64,000 nucleotides of DNA. It comes from Megaleporinus macrocephalus. Lineage: Eukaryota; Chordata; Actinopteri; Characiformes; Anostomidae. How positions within the stretch are numbered: the first letter of the stretch is position 1; each line of letters starts with the position of its first letter. A program made the position numbers and the translations under genes. The DNA lies in contig CM038719.1 in the NCBI GenBank assembly GCA_021613375.1, forward strand, positions 4,352,289 through 4,416,288. The letters are read 5' to 3'. Below, piece after piece: positions 32,901 through 46,400 of the stretch. The notes below the pieces were generated by a model, which worked only from the letters and a program-made list of their open reading frames with translations, was not told the DNA's origin and did not search any database.

Positions 32901-35900
32901 TCTGTCATCACTTTACCAGCTCACACATAAGCAACTCTACCACATGCTTCTCTCTTACATGCACACACATAGATAGAGTTCTTCACGTGCACACACGCTT
33001 TCTTTTGCACACTCACCAAAACACAGGCATGCACGGCCTATCATTACTCGCTTATGTGCAGCTCCAGTTCTCAACCCCTTCAACCTCAGATTTAGCAGTT
33101 ACTAAACACTACACAGGGTGTGTCTCAAATCCTACTGAGCTCCTACATAGGCAGCGTTTTAAGTCATAGTATGCGCTCCCGACATGTAGACTGTCCCAAT
33201 TCTTACATACCTTAAACATGCTGAATACTGAGGAACCTTATTTAGACCTGATTTTAAAGAAGCATCGAACTCTTCCTCAGCCGCTAAGACAATCCCATGA
33301 TGCACCGCAGGCTAATCTAGGAGCAGTGAAGTGGTTTTAAAATGTGAGTTATTTTGATTTTCTCTGGAGTTTTAATGTGTTTCTGGTCATATAATCACAC
33401 AAAACAGTTTTTTATTATCAACTCTGTAACGAGTCCTTCACTATTTACACTTTATACTCCAGACATTAGCATTTATGCTAGCAGATTTTTAAACCTCTGG
33501 CTATTGTTTTTGATGCCAACTGGTAACTTAGCAACCAGCTAAACCAACAGTGGCGTGCTGCAGTGGGCGGGAACAAGCCGTGACGCAGTCTCTCTCTAAC
33601 TAGAGCGTCTCAGTAATCTGTTTTATGAGGAGAGATGAGGAGAGAACGCTGATACTTACACAGCTGCTACCTAGACAGCCTACTTACACACTCACTACCT
33701 AGACAGCCTACTTACACACTCACTAGGGTTTGAGACAGACCCACAGTGTGATTCCATCCGTATTGTTAGATATGTCTTTTAAGCTGCTCTAAGACATAAT
33801 AGGAAAAAAAACCGTTTACAGGGCTGTGCAAAAGTCAGAGACCACCTTTTTTTAATGTTTCATGTCAAAACAGCCATCGAACATTCGTTGAGTTATTTGT
33901 TGTTTAGGGTCAGAAAATAAAAGGAGTAAACATATTTAACAGAAGATTACGTCAAAGCCTTTAACACTGAGTATGATGTTGCAATGATTAATTTGTCCAC
34001 ACTGAACGCACTAGGGCTTCAGCTATCGATTGTTTTAGTAATCAAGTATTCTGTTGATTATTCCATTGATTAATCGAGTAATCGGATAAAAATATTTTTG
34101 CTTTACTAAACAGCAATAGTAAATATATAAGATACATTTTATTGCTTAAATTACATATAGTACTGTTTTAAAGAAAATATCTTAATAATTACTATTATTG
34201 AAAATTATTACTAGATCTATATATCATACTATAAGTTCACAAGGCTGGCTACTGTACACTCAGTTACTACGCTGAAGCTTGCCGTACACTTGCTGAGCCA
34301 CTTACTGTAAACAAATAAACTGAATATACTTGCTGTATTAGATTTGGTGTATTTTAGGCTCCAAATTGCCACAAACACCACCTGATATTTAGTTTGCTGT
34401 GTATTTTATGCATCACTGGCTACGTTTACATGCAGCCTGATAATCCGTTAATAATCCAACTAATAGCTCAATCGGAATAGAATACGTCCATGTATACACC
34501 TTAATCCCAATAGACTAGTCCGATTGAGGGCATTCCAATTACAATTACTATCTGATTGAAGGAGGTGGGTAATCCCAGAAATAATCAGTTTAATAGAAGA
34601 ATAAAAGCCGTGTAAACGCCTGTATCTGATTACATTCCCAATCAGAAAGTTTAAATACGCTCTGTACATGTACTGTAGCGTCATAGAGGACGTTTCAACA
34701 TGGCGGGAGGTAGAAACTGGACTTAGGAGAGAAAGTTCATGATTCAAACCTTAAAAGATTTAAAAATAGTTATCAGGATGGATGGCTGTAAAGCAATAAC
34801 GAGCTGTTCATAGCAGTATATGAGCAAATGAACAACGGTGGGTTTACACGAACTATAGAGTAAATTAAAAACAGGAAGTTTCTCAGATCAGAGTATTACA
34901 AAGCTAAAAAGCAGAACGGTGAAATTCGTTCCACTGTCCTGTTTTACTAAATTATGGATGAAGTCACGGGAGATCGACCCCTCACTAACACGGATGAAAA
35001 CGTTGTTGCAGGACGTGACGTCCTGTTTTCCTGAGTCTGCATCATTTTAAAGTAGTTAAAATCACAAGCGTGCTAACTGAAACCTCAGGTAACGTACTTC
35101 CGCTGGTCGCACGCTGACTAAACTCGATCAATGTAATGGTAATGTTTACACCAAGTTGTACGTGAATTTGCCTCCGATTACTTGTAGTGTGCATGTAAAC
35201 GGAGTTCTTCATCAAACTGAGTAGAGTGAGCATATAAACTTCTCCGTCTTAATCTAGAATCGGAATGAATTCAATCAGACTGCAGAAAATCTCAGCATGT
35301 AAATGTAGCCAGGAAAGAGGGTGTGTGAGGGGTGTGTTCTTGTTAGTGTGTTTGTTAATGACTAAGATCAAAACAATAATGTGAATGAAGCTCAGGCTTT
35401 TATTTTCTCTGGTTATGGTCTTAAGAAAAGCTTACATAATTTACGAACATAACTCGACATCACACTAACTTTCTTAACTAGTCATTACATATAACCATAA
35501 CTAACATACACGCTTTACTAGCCTTCATCTCAACTCACCATCACACTGACTTACTTTCTTAACTAGTCATTACATATAACCATAACTAACATACACACTT
35601 TACTAGCCTTCATCTCAACTCACCATCACACTGACTTACTTTCTTAACTAGTCATTATATATAACCATAACTAACATACACGCTTTACTAGCCTTCATCT
35701 CAACTCACCATCACACTGACTTACTTTCTTAACTAGTCATTACATATAACCATAACTAGCATACACACTTTACTAGCCTTCATCTCAACTCACCATCACA
35801 CTGACTTACTTTCTTAACTAGTCATTACATATAACCATAACTAACATACACGCTTTACTAGCCTTCATCTCAACTTACCATCACACTGACTTACTTTCTT

Positions 35901-38900
35901 AACTAGTCATTACATATAACCATAACTAACATACACGCTTTACTAGCCTTCATCTCAACTCACCATCACACTGACTTACTTTCTTAACTAGTCATTACAT
36001 ATAACCATAACTAACATACACGCTTTACTAGCCTTCATCTCAACTCACCATCACACTGACTTACTTTCTTAACTAGTCATTACATATAACCATAACTAAC
36101 ATACACGCTTTACTAGCCTTCATCTCAACTCACCATCACACTGACTTACTTTCTTAACTTGTCATTACATATAACCATAACTAACATACACGCTTTACTA
36201 GCCTTCATCTCAACTCACCATCACACTGACTTACTTTCTTAACTAGTCATTACATATAACCATAACTAACATACACGCTTTACTAGCCTTCATCTCAACT
36301 CACCATCACACTGACTTACTTTCTCAACTAGTCATTACATATAACCATAACTAACATACACACTTTACTAGCCTTCATCTCAACTCACCATCACACTGAC
36401 TTACTTTCTTAACTAGTCATTACATATAACCAAAACTAACATACACGCTTTACTAGCCTTCATCTCAACTCACCATCACACTGACTTACTTTCTTAACTA
36501 GTCATTACATATAACCATAACTAACATACACGCTTTACTAGCCTTCATCTCAACTCACCATCACACTGACTTACTTTCTTAACTAGTCATTACATATAAC
36601 CATAACTAACATACACGCTTTACTAGCCTTCATCTCAACTCACCATCACACTGACTTACTTTCTTAACTAGTCATTACATATAACCATAACTAACATACA
36701 CGCTTTACTAGCCTTCATCTCAACTCACCATCACACTGACTTACTTTCTCAACTAGTCATTACATATAACCATAACTAACATACACACTTTACTAGCCTT
36801 CATCTCAACTCACCATCACACTGACTCACTTTCTTAACTAGTCATTACATATAACCATAACTAACATACACGCTTTACTAGACTTCATCTCAACTTACCA
36901 TCACACTGACTTACTTTCTTAACTAGTCATTACATATAACCATAACTAAGATACACGCTTTACTAGCCTTCATCTCAACATCACCATCACACTGACTTAC
37001 TTTCTTAACTAGTCATTACATATAACCATAACTAACATACACGCTTTACTAGACTTCATCTCAACTCACCATCACACTGACTTACTTTCTCAACTAGTCA
37101 TTACATATAACTATAACATACACGCCTTACTAGCCTTCATCTCAACTCACCATCACACTGACTCACTTTCTTAACTAGTCATTACATATAACCATAACTA
37201 ACATACACGCTTTACTAGACTTCATCTCAACTCACCATCACACTGACTTACTTTCTTAACTAGTCATTACATATAACCATAACTAACATACACGCTTTAC
37301 TAGCCTTCATCTCAACTTACCATCACACTGACTTACTTTCTTAACTAGTCATTACATATAACCATAACTAACATACACGCTTTACTAGCCTTCATCTCAA
37401 CTTACCATCACACTGACTTACTTTCTTAACTAGTCATTACATATAACCAAAACTAACATACACGCTTTACTAGCCTTCATCTCAACTCACCATCACACTG
37501 ACTTACTTTCTTAACTTGTCATTACATATAACCATAACTAACATACACGCTTTACTAGCCTTCATCTCAACTCACCATCACACTGACTTACTTTCTTAAC
37601 TAGTCATTACATATAACCATAACTAACATACACGCTTTACTAGCCTTCATCTCAACATCACCATCACACTGACTTACTTTCTTAACTAGTCATTATAAAT
37701 AACCATAACTAACATACACGCTTTACTAGCCTTCATCTCAACCCTCTATCACACTGACTTACTTTCTTAACTAGTCATTACATATAACCATAACTAACAT
37801 ACACGCTTTACTAGACTTCATCTCAACTCACCATCACACTGACTTACTTTCTTAACTAGTCATTACATATAACCATAACTAACATACACGCTTTACTAGC
37901 CTTCATCTCAACTTACCATCACACTGACTTACTTTCTTAACTAGTCATTACATATAACCATAACTAACATACACGCTTTACTAGCCTTCATCTCAACTTA
38001 CCATCACACTGACTTACTTTCTTAACTAGTCATTACATATAACCATAACTAACATACACGCTTTACTAGCCTTCATCTCAACTTACCATCACACTGACTT
38101 ACTTTCTTAACTAGTCATTACATATAACCAAAACTAACATACACGCTTTACTAGCCTTCATCTCAACTCACCATCACACTGACTTACTTTCTTAACTTGT
38201 CATTACATATAACCAAAACTAACATACACGCTTTACTAGCCTTCATCTCAACTCACCATCACACTGACTTACTTTCTTAACTTGTCATTACATATAACCA
38301 TAACTAAGATACACGCTTTACTAGCCTTCATCTCAACTCACCATCACACTGACTTACTTTCTTAACTAGTCATTACATATAACCATAACTAACATACACG
38401 CTTTACTAGCCTTCATCTCAACATCACCATCACACTGACTTACTTTCTTAACTAGTCATTATATATAACCATAACTAACATACACGCTTTACTAGCCTTC
38501 ATCTCAACCCTCTATCACACTGACTTACTTTCTTAACTAGTCATTACATATAACCATAACTAACATACACGCCTTACTAGCCTTCATCTCAACTCACCAT
38601 CACACTGACTCACTTTCTTAACTAGTCATTACATATAACCATAACTAACATACACGCCTTACTAGCCTTCATCTCAACTCACCATCACACTGACTCACTT
38701 TCTTAACTAGTCATTACATATAACCATAACTAACATAGACGCTTTACTAGCCTTCATCTCAACTCACCATCACACTGACTCACTTTCTTAACTAGTCATT
38801 ACATATAACCATAACTAACATACACACTTTACTAGCCTTCATCTCAACTCACCATCACACTGACTTACTTTCTTAACTAGTCATTACATATAACCATAAC

Positions 38901-40289
38901 TAACATACACGCTTTACTAGCCTTCATCTCAACTCACCATCACACTGACTTACTTTCTTAACTAGTCATTACATATAACCATAACTAACATACACGCTTT
39001 ACTAGCCTTCATCTCAACTCACCATCACACTGACTTACTTTCTTAACTAGTCATTACATATAACCATAACTAACATACACACTTTACTACCCTTTATGTA
39101 GGTATTGTAATATAAACTCTACAGAGTCTACAGTTTCTCATAAGGTTGAATGTATAACTCTAAATGTAGGAATTGTATATAAACTGAGTTACAGTTTCTC
39201 ATAAGGTTGAATGTATAACTCTAAATGTAGGTATTGTATATAAACTGAGTTACAGTTTCTCATAAGGTTGAATGTATAACTCTAAATGTAGGTATTGTAT
39301 ATAAACTGAGTTACAGTTTCTCATTAGGTTGAATGTATAACTCTAAATGTAGGTATTGTATATAAACTGAGTTACAGTTTCTCATATGGTTGAATGTACA
39401 ACTCTAAATGTAGGGATTGTACGTTGAATGTATAATTCTAAATGTAGGTATTGTATATAAACTGAGTTACAGTTTCACATTAGGTTGAATATATACCTCT
39501 AAATGTAGATATTGCATATAAACTGAGTTACAGTTTCTCATTAGGTTGAATGTATAACTCTAAATGTAGGTATTGTATATAAACTGAGTTACAGTTTCTC
39601 ATTAGGTTGAATGTATAACTCTAAATGTAGGTATTGTATATAAACTGAGTCTACAGTTTCTCATTAGTTTGAATGTATAGCTCTAAATGTAGGTACTGTG
39701 ATTAGACTGAACTGCAGTTTTACCAGGGCTGTGTAAAGCTTGTCCCACCTCTCAACAGTAGCTATGAAAGAAGTATTTATGGGCGGGGCCTGGATAGGGT
39801 GATTCTCCATGTGTTTTTAAATCACTCCTCTGTACCTGTTCCAGTGCGTGTGTGTTTATGAACACTCTGGTTTCTGTGTTGATGAGCTGAGGGTCGTCCT
39901 TCCTCTATATTTAGCACCTTAGATCTCTAAGATGTAACAGGAGACCGAGCCTCTCTCTCTCTCTCTTACACCATTGCTCTCTCTCTCTAGCTCTGTATTT
40001 CACTCATCATCAATATCTGTCCAGTCTACCCGCAAGCACAGGTGTAAGTGAGTGGTGCTCAGGCTTTTGGACAGCTAATAGGAAACTAATCTGATACAGC
40101 ACACTCCACACCTCTCTCGCTCTCTTGCTCTCTCTCTTACTTCACTTTCAATATGCTGGCATATTTTACATGCAGTTTTTTATCATTACTGTTGCAGCGT
40201 AATAACATCAATTACAACAAAACAAACCATATTTGAATATAAATACTATTCCTAATAAAAATGTTTGTGGTAGTAATGACGAGAATAAG

Positions 40290-40337
<48 letters not shown>

Positions 40338-40456
40338 TCTTTCACTCTCTCTCTCTCTCTTCCCCTTGGAGACCCTCTGCTCTTCACTCGACTGTTTTCC
40401 CGCTCTCCGATCTGGATCAGATTTAACGACGAGTCCAAAATAATCTGTCTTAACCC

Positions 40457-40487
<31 letters not shown>

Positions 40488-43400
40488 CCTCTCTCACTCT
40501 CTCACTCCCTCTCTTTCTCCGAGCTTATTTTTTGGCTCTTGCTGTTTTGGCCCTCTGCTTTGGACTCTCACCGTACTGTATATGTAGTTACTTGAAACAA
40601 TATTTCAATGAAAATTCAAATTTTTCCAGATTATCCAATCAGATGTAGCCAAGATGTGTTTGGTTTGCTTTGTTCTACAGTTTTACAAACCACATAAGAA
40701 AGTCCATTAGAGATAATTGAACAACCCACGCTAATTGGTGGGGTATAAACTTCTTGTTCCTTGTTTCCTTTGTTAGCTACAACAGCCTCATTAGCTCAAG
40801 TGTAAAAGTAAAGAACCAAACGTTAGATGCCACACGTATCTTGGCTGATCGACTACATTTGGGCCAAAGTTACTAATTTCGTTATTACTATTTTATATGT
40901 TATTTAATTTTGATTACTTTCTATTTATAGGCAACTTATAAACGTACTGGTATGCATACGTTCAGGTCATACCGACCCACAAACTGTGAAATAAAACAAG
41001 CCAGTCAGATTTTTGTGGCTCCCTAGATCAGAAACCTTGGGATTCAACAAGCCGTTCACATTTGGCTCTCCTTCCTTTGTCAAGTGGTGGCTCAGTAGGA
41101 TAATTCCAGCCCTTATCTAAGGATCTCCACCCACAACTTCAGAACTACTTCTGTGAGTTGAAGTGGAAAAGGTTATATTTCATAGCGATGTTGCAGCTCA
41201 GTCTGCAAATACCTGTATGTTTGTCTGACACAGAGCTTCTTAGTTGCCAGCTTCTTGTTTGAATGTTCCCGTTTCAGCCTAAACAGTGCAGTAGTTACAG
41301 TCTCACACCTTGAGTCGATTTTCCACTGCATGGTTTTGTTTTTTGTTTGTTCGCCTCGTACCCAGTCCTATTTGTGGTATCACCTCCCAAGCAAGCTGAG
41401 CCAATACCACAAAGGTGACATACAAACACAACTAGCTGATTGGTTGAAGATAATCAGCACTTTACTATAGAGGTACTTTATCTGTAGTGAAAAACGAAGT
41501 AGCTGGCCCCAAAAGTGAGTAGAGTCGAGTCAGACTGTACTACATTACCTGCGTTACCACGTTACCTGCTGCACCGAACAATAAGCTGCCAAATAAGAAA
41601 CTGACTTCAGAAGCGTTTCCTAAAAGAGGATCTAGAACCAACTGATGTGGCAAAACTGTAAGTATTAAGTAATAACTCTGCTCTGTTTCTTTGGCCTCAT
41701 GAGAACTAGTTAATGCTGACAGATGAGATAATATGTTAATGGAAATGCGATGCTCTAGGTCAGGGGTTCCCAACCTTTTGCAACCCAAGGCCCACTTAAC
41801 CCACCCCAAAACTTTCCACGGCCCCCCAGAATATTTTTTATTGCCGTTTAAAAACCAAATACAGTTCAACCATCCACGTGACCTGTGACACTGACTGCGT
41901 AATCACACAACAAAAGAAACTAACCATTTACAGCACTTTTTGTCACTCACCTAATGAGATGGCTTATGATGGCTCAACAGCTTTAGCATTATCGGTTCCA
42001 GAGCAAGCCAATTCAAGGTTTTTTTTCCTGTTTTGGTATTCTTTAAGTTTGTTCTCCAAAAATTCCACAGGTTTAGATGCATACTCGCTGTGTTTAGTCT
42101 CCAAATGTCGACGTAACTTGGTTGCTTCAACGCTTCATTTGCCAAGACCTCCGAACACACAACGCAGAGTGGTAGCAGCTCGTTTTCTGTTCCTGTGCAC
42201 GTGAAGCCTAGTGCTAGGTACTTACTGCTGTACTGTCATTTCGATTTATGCTTGCTTTTCTCAGTTCTCGCAAGAACGTCTGCGGCCCACAAGTTGAAAA
42301 CCACTGCTCTAGGTAGTTCTGTAGTTTTTGGTGTTTATAACATGTAATGTTCTAAATTGTTCTTAGCATTTAGCTCTGGCTAACACGAACAGCTGAGGTA
42401 ATATATTAACGGACATTTAATGTTCTACATAGTTCTTGTTGTTTAGCACTAGCTTACACTAACAGCTGATGTAATATATTAATGGAGATGGAATGTTCTA
42501 GATAGTTCTTGGCATTTAGCACTAGCAAACACTAACACCTGAGGTTACATTAGATGTAATGTTTTAGATAATTCTTGCTGTTTAGCAGTAGCTAATGCTA
42601 GCACTAATGGCTGGAGATGTAAATTCTAGGTAGTTCTTAGCATTTAGCAGCTGAGGTAATATATTAACAGAGATGTAATGTTCTAAATAGTTCTTGTTTA
42701 GTACTAGCTAACACTAACAGCTGAGGTAATATATTAACAGAGATGTAATGTTCTAAATAGTTCTTGTTGTTTAGCACCAGCTAACACTAACAGCTGAGGT
42801 AATACATATAACCGGAGATGAAACGTTCTAGATAGTTCTAGACGTTATCAGCGCTTCAGGATCCACAGTAGCATTAACACTGTTAGTTTGTTAGTTGAAT
42901 GTCTTTAAGATGATCTGACCACCAGGTAAATCAGGTGAGAGTGAAATGAGAGAATGTGAACTGAAATTAGGACACGCCCCTATCGAGAAGGGGGTGGAGT
43001 CAGCAGTGACTCATCTTGTTCAGTGCCTTTATTTTCTGTTATGCTGGGGTTTCTATCTCTCTGCATTTTAATGTTTATAATAATAATAATAATAATAATG
43101 GGCAGAACTATTCGTTTTTCCAGACTGTCTCTCTCTCCTCACCTCTCTCTCGTTCCTGAATTCAGGCAGTGTCTCCAGACAGAAGATGAGAATGGACACT
43201 ACGATGACCATCACGCTGATGATGGCGATGATGCGTGCTCCTCCGGATGACTCCGGGTGTTCAAACAGCATCCACAGCTTCCTCTGGAGCTCGTTGTCCG
43301 GCAGAGGCCGCGGCTCCTCCTTCGGGAAGCCCTCGTCCTCCTGGAGATCCAGGTGTTCCCCAGTTTGAACAGAGTGGATTCAGGTAATACGAGACATACA

Positions 43401-46400
43401 AAACAGAAATGAATGAGTTAAGCTTTATGTGTATTTATGATTAATGTAAATTAACAGGTGGTTGACTTATAAACAGAGGAAACAGGTGAGTTTAATTATG
43501 GGACGCAGCTGCCAGCGCGTTTCATTTAATGTACTATGAGAAGAACACATTTGTACTTTTGATCATCATATTCACTTATGATAAATTAATAAAAGCTGAA
43601 ATTGAAACAAATAAATCAGTGTCCCAAGTGACCAGGTTTCTAAAATGTAAACAGGGGGCGTTTTCCACTTTGGGGGGCAATATATCATTAATATATCATT
43701 GATTTATAATACACTGCTGCCAGAGGAGCTGCTGACTGAGAATGACATGAACATCCCTATGAGCAACATGCCTACTTTACAACTGTCCTATAAAAGATTT
43801 ATATTTCTTGCTTTCCCTGCGCAAGAAAGTATGTCTCAGTAAGTAAGTAAGTCATGAAGTCTCATGGTGTAGGCATATCATAGGTTGGTCCTGAAAAAGA
43901 TCCATTTGGTAAATGAGCCCATAATTCATATCCATATTATATATTTAGTCAGTTAAAAACACTGTGACTGCAAACAAAACTTGTAGACAAGTAGCTTGTA
44001 TGCCTGTACAAATCAGGTCAGTCTACCTATCACCACCAGGTGATAGTCTAGCCACCCTGACCAGTGTCTCATAATACCAAAATCCACACTACGTTATTCA
44101 GAGAAGCTTAAATATTTCCATATTTATCTATTTGCAACTAGACGACTTGCAGTACTGCTTTTTGTTTATTTCCCAAAACTATATATATACTAGAAATGTA
44201 AGGATCGATTGGCCATGTATCGGTATCGGACAATTGTTAATCAAAATATGTGATCAGCGATAGATTGATATTTCTCCAATTTAGCCAATCTCAAGAGCCG
44301 ATCGATGGCAGTAAACAAATGAGCCTAATTTCTGTTTTTCCAGCTAGCGTTTCATCCAGGAAGAGGAGAACCCCCTCCAGCCAGCTCCCTGCAGTTCCTG
44401 TCTGAACCACTAGGTGGAAATACATACCGTTTCATTTTCATCAGACTGACTAAAGCAGCGGCCTCGCAAGAACAGTTTAACTGCATGTGCGAAAAAAAAA
44501 AATCGTCCGTCTGACAGTTTGTTACCGTATGTGACTCAGTATGCATATAACATCTGTAAAATTAGTAAAATCAGCGTCTCTCACGGAGAACCAAGACAAA
44601 GACATTTAACTACTAATCTGATACACACTTCAGAGACACCACACAGCTGAACACAGTGAGTATCAGTAAACAGCAGAGCTACACACACAGCTAACACAAA
44701 ACTAATAACCCAGAACACCTACAGACCAGATCTGACCGGTACCAACAGAACAGCAGCAGAAACAGCCAGAGAGCTAAAGAACCACAGCCAGAGTGATTGA
44801 GTTTATGGTTCTAGATAAGCAGCTCTTCTCGGCTGTAGAAGACGTTCATTCTGCTGCTTAATATTCCACCTGGATCCACGCTCTGCTGTTCCTAGTAGGA
44901 ATACTTTTCAGATGTGGCTCTTCTGGAGCTTATCAAGCGGTTTACTCCCACATAGACCAACTTCCAATTTAGACCAACTTCTAATTTAGACCAACTTCTA
45001 ATTTAGTTACAAATATTCTACTGTTTTATATGAGCTCCTTAAAAATGATAATAAACCAGTTTAGACCATGTTTCATGACTTGCTTGCTCTAATAATACGT
45101 AGCCCTGCCGTGGCATATAGCCCCGCCCCCGATCGGTATCGGCTATCGGCCGATCGCGCTGAAAGGTGATCTGCAATCGTAATCTGCCTCAAAAACGATG
45201 ATCGGTTCATCTCTAATATATAAATAGACCAATTCATTAGGTACACCTCCTTGTATCTACACTCACTGTCCACTGTATCAGCTCCACTGACCACATAGGA
45301 GCTACACTTACAGACTGTAGTTCATCTGATTCTCTGTATACTTTATTACTCTGTTCTTTAATGATCAGGACCCCCACAGGACCACCACAGAGCAGGTACT
45401 ATTAGGCTAGTGGATCATTCTCAGAACTGCAGTAACACTGACGTCACGTGGTGCTAGCGTGTGTTGTGCTGGTATGAGGAGATCAGACACAAGACACTAT
45501 CGTCTCTGACTTTACATCTACAAGGTGGACCAGCAAGTAGTAGGAGTGTCTAATAGAGTGGACAGTGAGTGTTTAAGCACTACATCAGTGTCACTGCAGT
45601 GCTGAGTATGATCCACCTCCCTAATAGTACTAGCTCTCTGGTGGTCTGATAAAAAAAAACACCTTACGATCTTTAAATAAACATAAACACTTGTGTTATT
45701 TTTGGAGCAAGTCTACAAAAAAAAAATACAGAACGAGTGGTTACTGTAAATTTACACACATCTAGCACCTCAACACCTGCATTCAGACTTCCTGGAGCAT
45801 TATGAAGTTTATTTATGAAGTCCAGTGTTTCTCTATATGTGGTGTTAACAGTTTCTTATATTTGCACAAACTACATTTTTATAACAATTTAGAGCCTAAA
45901 AACCTGGAATTGGATTTTTGAATGGCTGTGTGAGTTTAATCAAATTCTTTTTTTCAAGTTTGTATGGAATGACCCGTATAGTGAGTGCTTTTACTGACTT
46001 AATCAAATACATTCTGTTTCTGGATTAAGCCCCGCCCAATTCCAGCAGCATTTAAATACAGTACCAGTGCAGACAGCAGTGTCTCTGAACAGCCATACCT
46101 TGAACCGGGCCATGATGTCCTCACCCAGCTCGTAGAAGCGCAGCTCGTCCATGAAGACGTCCAGGGGTACATTGGCTGGCCGGCGCAGGCGTCCCCCCGA
46201 CTGGTAGAAGTAGAGGATGGCGTCAAAGCAGAAGCGGTTTCGGTCCAAGAAGAGCTCGTTGCGAAGCGGGTCGAAGTATTGCAGGCGCCGTTGTGGGTCA
46301 CCCAGCAGGGAGTCGGGGAACTGGGCCAGCGTACGCAGCTGAGTCTCGTACCGCATGCCCGACACGTTGATAGCCAGCCGCTCGGACAGCGCCCAGCCTC

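Larger units (their letters stand above)
32616..43142. other. kcna7 intron 2 (10.5 kb, repeat-filled)
   Basis: Contains purine-rich DNA at 32,620-32,850, TIR repeat copy D, a Tc1-like end, a further TIR element, the 85-bp and 61-bp arrays, CT microsatellites at 39,950-40,530, and a 72-bp array interrupted by a hAT remnant. No additional exon was found. Confidence 0.7.
43341..46098. other. kcna7 intron 1
   Basis: Holds hAT copy 44191-45215 and a second dispersed repeat at about 45,228-45,650. The part 43,400-44,180 is AT-rich with no feature seen. Confidence 0.7.

Noticed and set aside
34009..34100. hAT element starting TAGGGCTTCAGCTATCGATT
   Set aside because: A plausible left end, but I could not find a matching right end or target duplication.
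35443..39090. CRISPR-like array
   Set aside because: The whole 85-bp unit is conserved with no unique spacers, and the DNA is clearly vertebrate nuclear. It is a minisatellite. The same applies to the 45-, 33- and 24-bp arrays.
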